Of a stretch of DNA of 47,907 nucleotides, positions 33,613-42,692 are shown one piece after another (within the stretch, counting starts at the first letter, position 1; every line of letters begins with the position of its first letter). The translations under genes and the position numbers were made by a program. Origin of the DNA: Bacteriovoracaceae bacterium (GTDB lineage Bacteria > Bdellovibrionota > Bacteriovoracia > Bacteriovoracales > Bacteriovoracaceae); assembly GCA_018675575.1 (NCBI GenBank), contig JABGXW010000081.1:1-47907 (forward strand), given 5' to 3'. The notes below the pieces were generated by a model. That model had not been told where the DNA came from, did not search any database, and was given only the letters and a program-made list of their open reading frames with translations.

Positions 33613-35316
33613 ATGAATTTAAATGCAGTTTTTGATAAATGTACTGTCTTTATGGATAGAAATGGACTTGATGCACTATACATTTCAAGTTTTGATGAAA
33701 ATATCTCAGAATATGTCCCTATGTCTGATTGTCACAGGTTTTATGTCACAGAATTTACAGGTTCCGTAGCTGAAGTATTAATAATCAAAAATAAAAAAAT
33801 AAGATTATATGTTGATGGTAGATATTATTTACAAGCAGATAAAGAAACTAATCCAGACTATATTGATGTCATAAAGTGTAATTTTGAAATGAGCTTAGAA
33901 GAAGTTCTGAAAAAAGATGTTCAAAAATTTAATATTAAAAAAATTGGATTAGAGGGTAATAGATGTACCCATTTACTTGAAGAAAGCTTCAAAGCTATCA
34001 CTGAAGTAATTGCTTTCGATCAAAACGAAATAAAGTCCTTATTAGAATCAAAAGGCTTTAAATCTCAAAAGATTGTCCATAGCCTCCCATTAGAATTATC
34101 GGGAGAAACCACGAAATCAAAATTAAATCGCATCATAAAAGAAAATGAAGCTATATTTCTTCAAGAACTAGATTCAATATCTTGGCTCACTAATCTTCGA
34201 GGTTATCACCATCCCTACAATAGTACTTTTATTGCTATCGCAATATGTCTTGAAAAAAAGATACATATATTTACCGATGAAATAAATTTAGAAGAATCCA
34301 TTAATGAGAGAACAGAATTATGTTTTCATTCGATAAGAGATTTTAATATAATAGCTAAAGGAATTTTAAAGAATCATAATTTAAATTGTATTTATTATGA
34401 TAAATTAAAAATATCCGCAGCCCATTTAAGAACTTTACAAAAAATATTTGGAAGTTCTAAATGTTTAAATTTAGAGAAGGGGATATTGCCTTTTCAAGCC
34501 ATTAAAAATAAGATTGAAGTTGCTCAGATGAAAAAATCCTTTGATAAATCTTCAAATGCAATATATTCAACAATTAAAACAATAACTGAAAAATGTTTGA
34601 CTGAAGAAGTGTCTGAAAAGTATTTATACGATTTAACAAATGAGAATTATAAAAAAGAAGGTGCCAAATCTTTATCATTCAATACAATAGCTGCCTTTGG
34701 AGAAAATTCTGCCCTCGTGCATTTTGGAAATTCATCTGAAAAAAAGATCATCCAAGAGTCAGAGTTTGCATTATTAGACTCTGGTGGATTTTATGATGCT
34801 GGTCTTGCTACAGATTGTACGAGAACTTTTGCGCCAAAAGGAAATCCAACACCTAAAATGAAAGAAATTTATACTCTCGTTTTAAAATCTCTTTTGTCAG
34901 CACAGGCAGCGGTATTTAAATCAGGAATCTTAGGTTCTCATATAGACAAGATAGCGAGAAAACCATTAATTGAATCAGGGTATAATTATTTACATGGAAC
35001 GGGGCATGGTGTAGGAATTAATGTCCATGAAGGACATTATTCATTAAGACCTGAGTCAACAACTCCTTTAGTTGAAGGATTAGTGGGCTCGATAGAACCT
35101 GGTATCTATATTGAGGGCCATGGGGGAGTTCGCTTAGAAAATATTGTCACAGTGGTAAAACATCCCTTTCTCCCAGGTATGCTTCGTTTTGAACCCATCT
35201 TGTTTCTAGGATTCATGCCGGAACTTATTCATTTAAATATGCTTTCTCCCGAGGAAAATATTTGGCTAAATCAATACGAAGACGAATGCACTAAAAGAGG
35301 CTTTTCTTTTCGGTAA
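33613..35316 (+). CDS. Xaa-Pro aminopeptidase (M24B, aminopeptidase P)
   Basis: It removes N-terminal residues that precede proline. At 567 aa it has the three-domain layout of eukaryotic-type aminopeptidase P1: two creatinase-like N-terminal domains (about 1-300) and a C-terminal pita-bread catalytic domain. The dinuclear metal ligands are visible: Asp in LLDSGGFYDAGLATDCTRTF, His in HGTGHGVGINVHEG, Glu in GSIEPGIYIEG and Glu in GVRLENIV. A cytoplasmic location is likely, since no signal peptide is seen. Its 3' end overlaps the convergent matrixin gene by 46 bp. Confidence 0.93.
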   Translation: MNLNAVFDKCTVFMDRNGLDALYISSFDENISEYVPMSDCHRFYVTEFTGSVAEVLIIKNKKIRLYVDGRYYLQADKETNPDYIDVIKCNFEMSLEEVLKKDVQKFNIKKIGLEGNRCTHLLEESFKAITEVIAFDQNEIKSLLESKGFKSQKIVHSLPLELSGETTKSKLNRIIKENEAIFLQELDSISWLTNLRGYHHPYNSTFIAIAICLEKKIHIFTDEINLEESINERTELCFHSIRDFNIIAKGILKNHNLNCIYYDKLKISAAHLRTLQKIFGSSKCLNLEKGILPFQAIKNKIEVAQMKKSFDKSSNAIYSTIKTITEKCLTEEVSEKYLYDLTNENYKKEGAKSLSFNTIAAFGENSALVHFGNSSEKKIIQESEFALLDSGGFYDAGLATDCTRTFAPKGNPTPKMKEIYTLVLKSLLSAQAAVFKSGILGSHIDKIARKPLIESGYNYLHGTGHGVGINVHEGHYSLRPESTTPLVEGLVGSIEPGIYIEGHGGVRLENIVTVVKHPFLPGMLRFEPILFLGFMPELIHLNMLSPEENIWLNQYEDECTKRGFSFR

Positions 35317-36083
35317 AGTGAAATAATTAACAAAGAAAGAAAAAAGACTAATGCCAATAAGATGATACTATTTTGATCTTCATCATTTTTGGTATTTACG
35401 TAATGAATGAGACCACAACCAAATGGTTGAGATTTAGGATAAAGGTAAGTGACACCGTCAATATCATCAAATCCAAGTCTGTCTCGTACAGGTACCAATG
35501 TATAATACATCAGGCTATCTTTAATAGGTGAATGGCCTAGTCCGATAGCATGTCCTAGTTCATGGGCAATGATACTAATCATTTGACTGCGAGACTTATT
35601 TTGAAATTGATTTGTAACTCGATCATTGATTAACAAAAGAGAGCCTTGCAGTACTGAGCCCGTGATATTATTAGGTAATGTAATACCAAGTATAGAATCA
35701 GAGGTGAAATTATCTGTACTGTTTTCATTACATGAAATTGTGATGCCGCTTGAAACAATTAAATTAATATTTGGCTCACAGTTATTTCCGGATTTCGTAC
35801 ACATTTTCTCTGTATAAAAAGCATTATCGAGAGTAATCAAGCTACCTAATACTAAAACAAGTTTACTTGTTGCCACTGTGTTCCAATATTCGTCAAGGGC
35901 CTCTTGTATAATTGTGAGAAGATCTTCGTTTGTAATACCAAGATTGGAACAATTATCAGCGACATTCACAATGACTTGGTCAGTATTGAACGCCGCGCCA
36001 ACAGTATTGTTGAAAGAAAAGCTGTATGAGTTTTGAGCTATAAGTGAGGTCAATAAGAGAATAGGTAAAAAGCTTTTTATCAT
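35271..36083 (-). CDS. matrixin-type metzincin protease with C-terminal membrane anchor
   Basis: A predicted exported zinc protease of 270 aa. A signal peptide covers about 1-22. The catalytic signature HELGHAIGLGH (174-184) has all three His ligands and the Glu, and SLMYY (191-195) supplies the metzincin Met-turn. After the catalytic domain come FGCG (221-224), a short acidic linker, a hydrophobic helix (about 239-257) and a basic tail beginning YRKEK. That layout resembles sorting tags of the MYXO-CTERM or rhombosortase kinds, or a plain anchor. It overlaps the upstream barrel gene by four bases (ATGA), so the two are coupled. Confidence 0.85.
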   Translation of the reverse strand: MIKSFLPILLLTSLIAQNSYSFSFNNTVGAAFNTDQVIVNVADNCSNLGITNEDLLTIIQEALDEYWNTVATSKLVLVLGSLITLDNAFYTEKMCTKSGNNCEPNINLIVSSGITISCNENSTDNFTSDSILGITLPNNITGSVLQGSLLLINDRVTNQFQNKSRSQMISIIAHELGHAIGLGHSPIKDSLMYYTLVPVRDRLGFDDIDGVTYLYPKSQPFGCGLIHYVNTKNDEDQNSIILLALVFFLSLLIISLYRKEKPLLVHSSSY

Positions 36084-36763
36084 TTACTATCTTTATTTTT
36101 AATTGGTTTTTTTCTTTTTCTTCTTCTTCTTTTGCGTTGACGTTTTTTCTTTGTATTATTATTAAAAAGGTCTAAATCTCCAAAATGAAAGAACAAACTC
36201 ACGTTATAGGAAAGCGCCCTGTTTAAATTTTCTTCAATATTGTATGCAAATACATCTGTTCGAACTGAAAGCTTTTTAAGTATAAAATACTCTACACCCA
36301 ATAAAGTAATGAGGTTTCTTGAGATGGATGAAGCCTCAGGCATGGGAAATTCATCAGTACTGAGTCCATTATTAAGGGCCTGGGTTCCACCCTCACCACT
36401 AATTTTTTGAATTGAAAACCCAAACCCAAATCTAAAGAGGAAATCTTGATACTTATATGCTGCAGAGAGTAGCGTAAAATAATTAAATTTAGAGATTAAT
36501 GGGTCTTGACCCTTTTCAGGAAGGGTTAAAATAAACTCCGGGTTGAGTGAAAAATTTCCCCAGAAATCATATTTTATTCCAATTTGCAGTGTAGGTTTAA
36601 AAAAAAAGGGATTAGTTGCTCCCTTATTGTCTATTTGCACCTGTCCTGGAAATTCAGATAGGTTCCCAATTCCAGTATAGAGATCAAATCCACTCTCTTT
36701 AGCTAGCGTTGTAGAGCTTAAAAAGAAGATATTTAGAATAATAAAATAGCATTTAACGTTCAT
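36080..36763 (-). CDS. outer-membrane beta-barrel protein with basic tail
   Basis: A 227-aa exported protein with a signal peptide (FIILNIFFLSSTTLA/KE, cut near residue 21). Alternating hydrophobic strands such as LQIGIKYDFWGNFSLNPEFIL and FRFGFGFSIQKI indicate a small eight- to ten-stranded barrel of the OmpA/OMP_b-brl type. The barrel ends near residue 197 (VSLFFHFGDLDLFN). The last 27 residues are almost wholly Lys and Arg, an unusual ending because the final Phe of a barrel is normally the assembly signal. The gene is coupled to the matrixin protease downstream. The function is unknown. Confidence 0.75.
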   Translation of the reverse strand: MNVKCYFIILNIFFLSSTTLAKESGFDLYTGIGNLSEFPGQVQIDNKGATNPFFFKPTLQIGIKYDFWGNFSLNPEFILTLPEKGQDPLISKFNYFTLLSAAYKYQDFLFRFGFGFSIQKISGEGGTQALNNGLSTDEFPMPEASSISRNLITLLGVEYFILKKLSVRTDVFAYNIEENLNRALSYNVSLFFHFGDLDLFNNNTKKKRQRKRRRRKRKKPIKNKDSK

Positions 36764-36824
36764 TTAGGGCCATTTTGTCAAAGAGGCGTATAAATTGGCA
36801 ATGTTAATTTTCAAACTCTTTAAA

Positions 36825-36853
36825 TTGATTTAAAATGACAAAAATAGCATAAC
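36825..36853 (+). promoter_or_regulatory. candidate serC promoter
   Basis: TTGATT (36825-36830) and CATAAC (36848-36853) are separated by 17 bases and lie just upstream of the serC ribosome site. The -10 match is modest. Confidence 0.3.
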
Positions 36854-36868
36854 TTAAAAGGAAAATAT

Positions 36869-37987
36869 ATGTTTGAAAATTATGAGGCACCAAAAGAATT
36901 AAGACCTAGTGATCCTCGTTTTGGATGTGGACCAAGTTTAATTCCTTTAAATTTCATTAAAAAGCTCCACCATGACGGTGTCCATTTAATTGGAACGAGT
37001 CACCGTAAGGCACCTATAAAGAACCTTTGTAAGGGCATTCAAGAGGGTCTTAAAGAATACTTTAATGTTCCTGCTGATTACACCATTTGTTTAGGCAATG
37101 GTGGCGCTACATTTCTTTTTGATATGATAGGATTAACAGCTGTGGATAAAAAAATCACTCATTTTACTTGTGGAGAGTTTTCAGAAAAATGGTACAAATC
37201 TAGCAAGCTCATTCCATGGATTGACGCTGAGCAGTTCTCGGTTGATTATGGAAAGGGAATAAATGGAGAAAACATAGCTGATTCTGATGTCATCGCTGTG
37301 ACTCTTAATGAAACTTCCACGGGTGTTCAGCTTTCAAAACTTCCTGAAGTTGATGATAAAACTCTTTTAGCAATAGATGCTACTAGTGGTGCGGGACAAA
37401 TCCCTTGTGATGTCAGTAAAACAGATATCTTTTTCTTTTCCCCACAAAAAGTATTTGCCAGTGAAGGAGGGCTTTTTGTGGCAATTCTTTCGCCGAAGTG
37501 TAGAGAGAGAGTTTTAAAAAATGAAAATGATAAATCAAGATATGTTCCAGGAATCATGAATTTTAAAACATGCATTGATAATTCTGATAAAAACCAAACT
37601 TACAATACGCCATCGGTTTCTACTTTATTTTTTCTAAATGAACAAATTAAAGAGATGAACAAAATTGGTTATTCAAAAATAATTACTGAAGCGAAGACAA
37701 AAGCTGATTTTCTCTATGGATGGGCAAATGATAAATCATACCTCTCGGTCTATATTGAAGAGGAAGAATTTCGTTCAACAGCTGTGGCCTGTATTGATGT
37801 CGATGAAAAAATAAATGTGAATGAACTTCTTAAAAAATTAGCTGACGATGGTATTGTTTATGGGATTGACTCTTATCGCAAATTAGGAAGAAATCAATTC
37901 AGAATTGCCTTATTTCATAATGTTACTTTTGATAATTTGAAAAAATTGACTCAACTTTTATCTCATGCAATCGAAGGTGAGCTTTAG
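36869..37987 (+). CDS. serC: phosphoserine aminotransferase
   Basis: A PLP enzyme that turns 3-phosphohydroxypyruvate and glutamate into phosphoserine, the second step of serine synthesis. The PLP lysine is Lys194 in FFSPQKVFASEGGLFVA. This is the form seen in actinobacterial-type SerC (APQKNFASDGG), distinct from the E. coli type. RPSDPRFGCGPS at the start and TSHRKAP (about 43-49) bind the phosphate of the substrate. Length is typical (372 aa). serA is not adjacent. AAAGGA lies before the start. Confidence 0.92.
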   Translation: MFENYEAPKELRPSDPRFGCGPSLIPLNFIKKLHHDGVHLIGTSHRKAPIKNLCKGIQEGLKEYFNVPADYTICLGNGGATFLFDMIGLTAVDKKITHFTCGEFSEKWYKSSKLIPWIDAEQFSVDYGKGINGENIADSDVIAVTLNETSTGVQLSKLPEVDDKTLLAIDATSGAGQIPCDVSKTDIFFFSPQKVFASEGGLFVAILSPKCRERVLKNENDKSRYVPGIMNFKTCIDNSDKNQTYNTPSVSTLFFLNEQIKEMNKIGYSKIITEAKTKADFLYGWANDKSYLSVYIEEEEFRSTAVACIDVDEKINVNELLKKLADDGIVYGIDSYRKLGRNQFRIALFHNVTFDNLKKLTQLLSHAIEGEL

Positions 37988-37997
37988 GCCTTTTTAT

Positions 37998-39131
37998 TTA
38001 TTTTGAATTTTTTAAGTAACCATCTAGAAACTCTTTTTTAAATTGAGTAAATCTATTCTCTAAAATAGATTTACGAGCTCTTTCAGCAAGACTCTTATAG
38101 AAAGCAATATTATGAGTAGTTGCTAAAATCTGTCCTAAAATTTCATTTGAATCGAATAAATGTTTCACATAAGCTCGTGAAAAATTTTGGCATGTATAGC
38201 AATCACAGTTGGGTTCAATTGGGTAAAAGTCTCTACGGTAATTTTTATGTCTGATTCTTATTTTTCCACGATTTGTAAATAAAGTACCTCCACGTCCAAA
38301 CTTTGTTGGAATGATACAATCACTCATATCAACACCATGTTCCCAAATCATGAAAAGGTCTTCAGGATTACCTACACCCATCACGTAAAGGGGTTTATCT
38401 TTTGGCATTAATGGAGCGGTATAAGCTACAGCTTTCTCCATCAATTCTGTTCCTTCACCAACAGAAACTCCACCAATGGCATATCCTGGAAGGTCTCTTG
38501 AACAGACTTCATCAACACATTCTTGTCTCAAATGATCAAAGGTGGAGCCCTGAACAATTCCGAATAATGCTTGTTGAGGATTTTTCCATGACTTTATACA
38601 ACGATCTAACCATCTATGTGTTCTAGCAATAGAGTTTTTTGTATACTCTTCTGTGGCAGGAAATGGAATACATTCATCAAATGCCATCATAATATCAGGG
38701 CCTAAATTCTGCTGGATCTCTATTGATGTCTCCGGAGATAAGAGAATTTTTCCACCTGAGGGTCCTTTAAATTCAGATCCTTCTTCAGTTATCGAGTTTT
38801 TTTGTAAGCTAAATACTTGGAATCCTCCTGAATCCGTTAGAATTGGTCTAGGCCAACTCATAAATTTATGAAGACCACCTGCTTTTTTGATCAAATCAGA
38901 CCCCGGAGATAAATGGAGGTGATATGTATTAGAAAGAATAATTTGTGTATTCATTTCTTCTAAGACTTTTGGCTGTAAAGCTTTCATCGCTCCATGAGTG
39001 CCAACTGGCATGAAAATAGGTGTTTCAATTTCCCCATGAGGAGTTGTAATCAAACCAGCTCTAGCATTTGAATTTTTATCTTGGTGAATGACTTTAAAAT
39101 TAAAATATTTTTTGACTTCTTTTCTTATCAT
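37998..39131 (-). CDS. tgt: queuine/preQ1 tRNA-guanine transglycosylase
   Basis: It exchanges guanine-34 in the anticodon of Asp, Asn, His and Tyr tRNAs for preQ1 on the way to queuosine. The substrate-binding Asp100 is in ILTDSGGFQVFSL, and the nucleophile is predicted as Asp271 in DMSDCIIPT. The zinc site C309, C311, C314 and H324 is intact. The common PTR after the nucleophile is PTK here. Length is normal (377 aa). queE of the same pathway is in this window at 46956. Confidence 0.96.
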   Translation of the reverse strand: MIRKEVKKYFNFKVIHQDKNSNARAGLITTPHGEIETPIFMPVGTHGAMKALQPKVLEEMNTQIILSNTYHLHLSPGSDLIKKAGGLHKFMSWPRPILTDSGGFQVFSLQKNSITEEGSEFKGPSGGKILLSPETSIEIQQNLGPDIMMAFDECIPFPATEEYTKNSIARTHRWLDRCIKSWKNPQQALFGIVQGSTFDHLRQECVDEVCSRDLPGYAIGGVSVGEGTELMEKAVAYTAPLMPKDKPLYVMGVGNPEDLFMIWEHGVDMSDCIIPTKFGRGGTLFTNRGKIRIRHKNYRRDFYPIEPNCDCYTCQNFSRAYVKHLFDSNEILGQILATTHNIAFYKSLAERARKSILENRFTQFKKEFLDGYLKNSK

Positions 39132-39158
39132 AGTGGCAGAGTTGTATGTTAATTTTTG

Positions 39159-41375
39159 TTATTTAACAAAGTAATTTAAATCTTTGTTATTTAAGGCCGT
39201 AATTTGTTCATTAATTGCTTTTATGAGTGAAGTAGTTTTCGGCACTCTTAATTTTAAAAGAGTTTTCTCGGTTGATCCTAAAGTTTTAACTAATGTCTTT
39301 ATAACTCTTTTATTACCTACTTGTAGGCCTGTCTTACCAATCTTATGCATAAACTTTAAATATCTAGAAATGAGGACATCATCAATATTTTTTGGAATTG
39401 ATTCGAGATAACTGTAGAAATCGAGAACATCAAATGCATTCCAAGTTTTTGTCGAACTTAGTTTTTTAGTAAATGAAGACTCCTTTCGCTTTATGTTATT
39501 AATTCGCTGGGTTGATTTTATCGCCAGGTTGTAGAGCTTTTGCCCCGTTTTTCTTTCTTTCAATTGGTAGTTTAACTTGATAATAAGTGGATGTTGAGGG
39601 TTTAAAAGGTAGAGTATGCCTAATTCATTATCATCACCAAAGGAGATAAAAGTTCTCTTCTCTTTTTTTATAAAGTTTATTTTTTGAGGGTTTTTGATAA
39701 AATGATCTTTTAGTATTATATTTCTCAATTTTGAAATTCCTATCATGAATGGTCCATGATCTTGTATTAGTTTTAACCCTTCTTCTGGGTTTAACCTGAA
39801 ACTATTCATCATCAATCTTTCTAGTTCTAGAAATGAATTATTACCAAAAGTAGCATTTTGCTCTGATGTAAGAGTAGGGTAGAGGATACTTGCTGCATAA
39901 TGGGCCGTTAAACCGGTCTTTGCAAGCTCCTTATGAGACAAGTTTATCTTTTGAATTGTTAAAGTGGCCAAGGATCCAGATTTTGTATTTACTAAGGAAA
40001 TACTCGATACCGATTTTCCGTTTGAATGGTTTAAACCAGGTACAAGAATCATATCTGTAAATTTCTTAGCTTTAATATTTGTATTTAAAAGGAAAGATTT
40101 TGCCTTGTAAGCAGGATTTTTACTTTTTTCAATAGCAGGAGTGCTATATATAATCGATGGCATTTTATGAAAGTCTGGCACTATAAAGATCGGTGAGAGA
40201 ACTAAAATGATAAAGAATATCGGAAAAGATATGAATGTTCCAAAAGCCTTTACGCTGTCTTTGGTATGTCCTATCTGACTTCCAGATAAAAATTCTTTCA
40301 TGGTTTTATTTCCCATAAATGCAGGAATGTCGAAAATCAGAAAGGGCGCGGTGATAATACCAATAATTGTTCTTAGGGAAGCTTTTATTCGTTTAACTAT
40401 GAATGAACCGTCACTTGATATACCTACAAAAAATTGGCCTAAATTGACCCCGAGTACTAAGCAACTCCCTAATTCTATTGCAAAAAAGATGACAATTAAG
40501 TTGAGCGCTTTTTCGTGAGTTAAATATTCTAAATATTTAAGGTAATCTTTTGGCAGAGATGGTGTGATATAGACTAATGCGAGATCAATGTATTTAATTA
40601 ATTCTAAAGTAGCTGTTTGGTAATATTTTTGTAATTTGAAGTGAGGGATGTAGATAAAATAAGCAGACTGTAAAATGAGCAAGTTTAAAATAAGAGCAAG
40701 AATCCGATGTAGAGGTTTGGCGCCATTTACACTTGCAAAGAAAGCACCTTGGAACTTCTTACGACCAATATTAGTCATAGTTTTTCTCTTGTTCATTTGT
40801 CGAAGTAGGAGTTCAGTTTTAGTATTTTTTTTGATACCGCTTGGCAAGGTCATATCTTCATCATCATCGGCTAATGATTTCTTCTTAAAAATACTTTTAA
40901 TTTTATTTACCAGTTTACTGAAAATATTCTCTTTATTATCTTCCTTTGAATTTAAGTCTTCTTCTGTTGATTTGTTAAGAATATCAGCAACTGAAAGATC
41001 ATGTGTTTCGATACCGATTGCATTTTCAAAAGATTTAGTATTATCAACTTCTTCTGTTCTTATAATAAACTCAAGTTCTCCCAGTGAGATTTTGTCGCCT
41101 GCATCAATAATGTACATCCGGCCATGTACAAGGGCCTGTTTACCGATGAAGGAGTTATCACTTCCACCTAGGTTATGAATTGAAAGAACGTCATTATGTA
41201 CCCGAAAAATTGCATGATGTGGCGCCAGGCCAAAATCATCAACTGCAACGTCTACATCGTCGGCACTACCTACAGTTAGTTTTTCAATCACTGGTATACG
41301 TTCAGCATTAGCTCCAGGTATCTTATAATCTAACAAGTAAACTAGTTGTTGACCTTGGTATTGTGCATCACTCAA
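39159..41375 (-). CDS. FHA-domain membrane protein with RDD-like domain
   Basis: A 738-aa membrane protein of unknown role. Residues 30-106 form a forkhead-associated domain that reads phosphothreonine (VGSADDVDV, APHHAIF, NLGGSDNSFIG). A charged linker (about 110-205) follows. Four hydrophobic helices are at about 222-242, 292-312, 333-352 and 381-400. The first has the RDD-type Arg223 and the last is preceded by KEFLSGSQIG, so an RDD domain is likely. About 335 mostly hydrophilic residues follow, beta-rich then helical, presumably outside the cytoplasm. It may pass a kinase signal to the periplasm. No kinase gene is adjacent. Confidence 0.75.
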   Translation of the reverse strand: MSDAQYQGQQLVYLLDYKIPGANAERIPVIEKLTVGSADDVDVAVDDFGLAPHHAIFRVHNDVLSIHNLGGSDNSFIGKQALVHGRMYIIDAGDKISLGELEFIIRTEEVDNTKSFENAIGIETHDLSVADILNKSTEEDLNSKEDNKENIFSKLVNKIKSIFKKKSLADDDEDMTLPSGIKKNTKTELLLRQMNKRKTMTNIGRKKFQGAFFASVNGAKPLHRILALILNLLILQSAYFIYIPHFKLQKYYQTATLELIKYIDLALVYITPSLPKDYLKYLEYLTHEKALNLIVIFFAIELGSCLVLGVNLGQFFVGISSDGSFIVKRIKASLRTIIGIITAPFLIFDIPAFMGNKTMKEFLSGSQIGHTKDSVKAFGTFISFPIFFIILVLSPIFIVPDFHKMPSIIYSTPAIEKSKNPAYKAKSFLLNTNIKAKKFTDMILVPGLNHSNGKSVSSISLVNTKSGSLATLTIQKINLSHKELAKTGLTAHYAASILYPTLTSEQNATFGNNSFLELERLMMNSFRLNPEEGLKLIQDHGPFMIGISKLRNIILKDHFIKNPQKINFIKKEKRTFISFGDDNELGILYLLNPQHPLIIKLNYQLKERKTGQKLYNLAIKSTQRINNIKRKESSFTKKLSSTKTWNAFDVLDFYSYLESIPKNIDDVLISRYLKFMHKIGKTGLQVGNKRVIKTLVKTLGSTEKTLLKLRVPKTTSLIKAINEQITALNNKDLNYFVK

Positions 41376-41488
41376 TAGTCACCTTCTTAAGTTAAAACTT
41401 AACTTATTAATACTTTTACATTTTCACCTGTTTCGATGAAGTTTGCAAAGTAAAATAGAGTCTCCGACAAAAGAACTTGGAGAATGAC

Positions 41489-41518
41489 TTGAAATAGATT
41501 GAAGTTTTTATTTACAAT
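41489..41518 (+). promoter_or_regulatory. sigma70-type promoter of the outer-membrane protein gene
   Basis: TTGAAA (41489-41494) and TACAAT (41513-41518) are separated by 18 bases. The predicted transcript would start near 41525, after the first ATG at 41522 and about 50 bases before the ATG at 41576. This supports the later start codon. Confidence 0.55.
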
Positions 41519-41575
41519 GTCATGAAAAACCTTATCATTTCAAAAAGTAATATTATTTTTAATAAAGGAATACCG

Positions 41576-42613
41576 ATGAAAATTTTAGGCTTATTAGGCT
41601 TAATGCTAAGTCTTTATACAATACCTTCGTTTGCAGGTGTTAATGGACCATTTACAATTACTTGTGCAACAACTTGCAACGCTTCTGTAGATGCCGCTTA
41701 CCAGTTAATGGAAGATGATCTAAATAGCAGTTTACCTAACGCTGATGCTTCTAATTATCTAATTGGAATGGCCAATGCTTCTGTCTTATCGATGAAAGCT
41801 TCCGGTAGTGATTATGCCAATGATATAGATCTCTTTGTTTTCAAAGTATCAGCTGGACTTGGAGCTGATATTGGTGATTCTAGCCTCAGTGATTTTAAAG
41901 GTAATACCGTTAGGGGCGTTGGTATTTCTCCTTCATTAATGGTGGGATTAAATCCTGGTGCTCTTTTTGATCTTCCCGAATGGGAATACTTTGATATGAA
42001 TAAAATAAAAGTTTTTGTAAACTTTTTCAGTCTCGATATTGGTGCTCTCGCGGGAAGTGAGATTGATGGGAAAGCTTCTAACTTTGGAATTCATTTTAGA
42101 TATAAATTAATTGATCCTATTGCCTGGGCCCCTGGTAAACTTCTTCATTGGACTGGGGTGGATATTCACACCGGATTTGATTATTCGTCGTTAACTATTT
42201 CTACCTCACAAACAACAACAGATTCTTTTACAAGTGGTGCTGCAACAGCAAATATGTCTGGGACTGTGAAAGCAGGTGCTGAGATTTCTACATTTACTAT
42301 CCCAATTGAAGCCTCAACAGGTATTCAACTTGGTTATATTCTTTCTTTATATGGTGGACTGGGTCTTGATATGTCATTTGGCTCCGCTAAATCTATAGCA
42401 ACAGTTGATGCCACATTTTCAACAACCGGTCTTGCTTCAACAGCTGATGGAGATCTTGACCTAGGTCAAGAAGGCAAACCTACTGCAGTAGCTCCAAGAA
42501 TGTTCTTTGGGACTCAATTTAATATTTCCATCTTAAAGCTTGGAATTCAACTTGATAAGTCATTAAGTGATGCTGCTTATGGAGTAAATTTTGGACTCGG
42601 AGTGACTTGGTAG
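41576..42613 (+). CDS. outer-membrane barrel-like exported protein
   Basis: I do not recognise a named family. The 345-aa product has a signal peptide (ILGLLGLMLSLYTIPSFA/GV). The mature part alternates hydrophobic and polar residues and is rich in Gly, Ser, Thr and Asp, typical of an outer-membrane barrel. It ends KSLSDAAYGVNFGLGVTW, with a terminal aromatic as in the barrel assembly signal. Two cysteines near the mature N-terminus (CATTC) may pair. AAAGGA six bases before 41576 and the promoter position argue for this start over 41522. A strong terminator follows. Confidence 0.78.
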   Translation: MKILGLLGLMLSLYTIPSFAGVNGPFTITCATTCNASVDAAYQLMEDDLNSSLPNADASNYLIGMANASVLSMKASGSDYANDIDLFVFKVSAGLGADIGDSSLSDFKGNTVRGVGISPSLMVGLNPGALFDLPEWEYFDMNKIKVFVNFFSLDIGALAGSEIDGKASNFGIHFRYKLIDPIAWAPGKLLHWTGVDIHTGFDYSSLTISTSQTTTDSFTSGAATANMSGTVKAGAEISTFTIPIEASTGIQLGYILSLYGGLGLDMSFGSAKSIATVDATFSTTGLASTADGDLDLGQEGKPTAVAPRMFFGTQFNISILKLGIQLDKSLSDAAYGVNFGLGVTW

Positions 42614-42650
42614 AGTTTACCAAGCGCTGTCATTTTCAAATATATATGCT

Positions 42651-42678
42651 AAAAAGGGCCTTCAAGGCCCTTTTTTTA
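42651..42678 (+). terminator. intrinsic terminator after the outer-membrane protein gene
   Basis: AAAAAGGGCC and GGCCCTTTTT pair around a TTCAA loop, and the T-run extends to seven. The A-tract on the left means it could also work on the minus strand. It separates the barrel gene from the helicase gene 15 bp further on. Confidence 0.9.
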
Positions 42679-42692
42679 TATTCAGGATATCT

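Noticed and set aside
40675-41178. Plus-strand open frame of 167 codons
   Set aside because: It lies antisense to the FHA-RDD gene, has Ser/Phe-rich shadow-like composition and no ribosome site.
41522-41575. Extra 18 residues at the start of the outer-membrane protein
   Set aside because: The -10 box of the candidate promoter ends at 41518, so an ATG at 41522 would precede the transcript start, and the ribosome site fits 41576.
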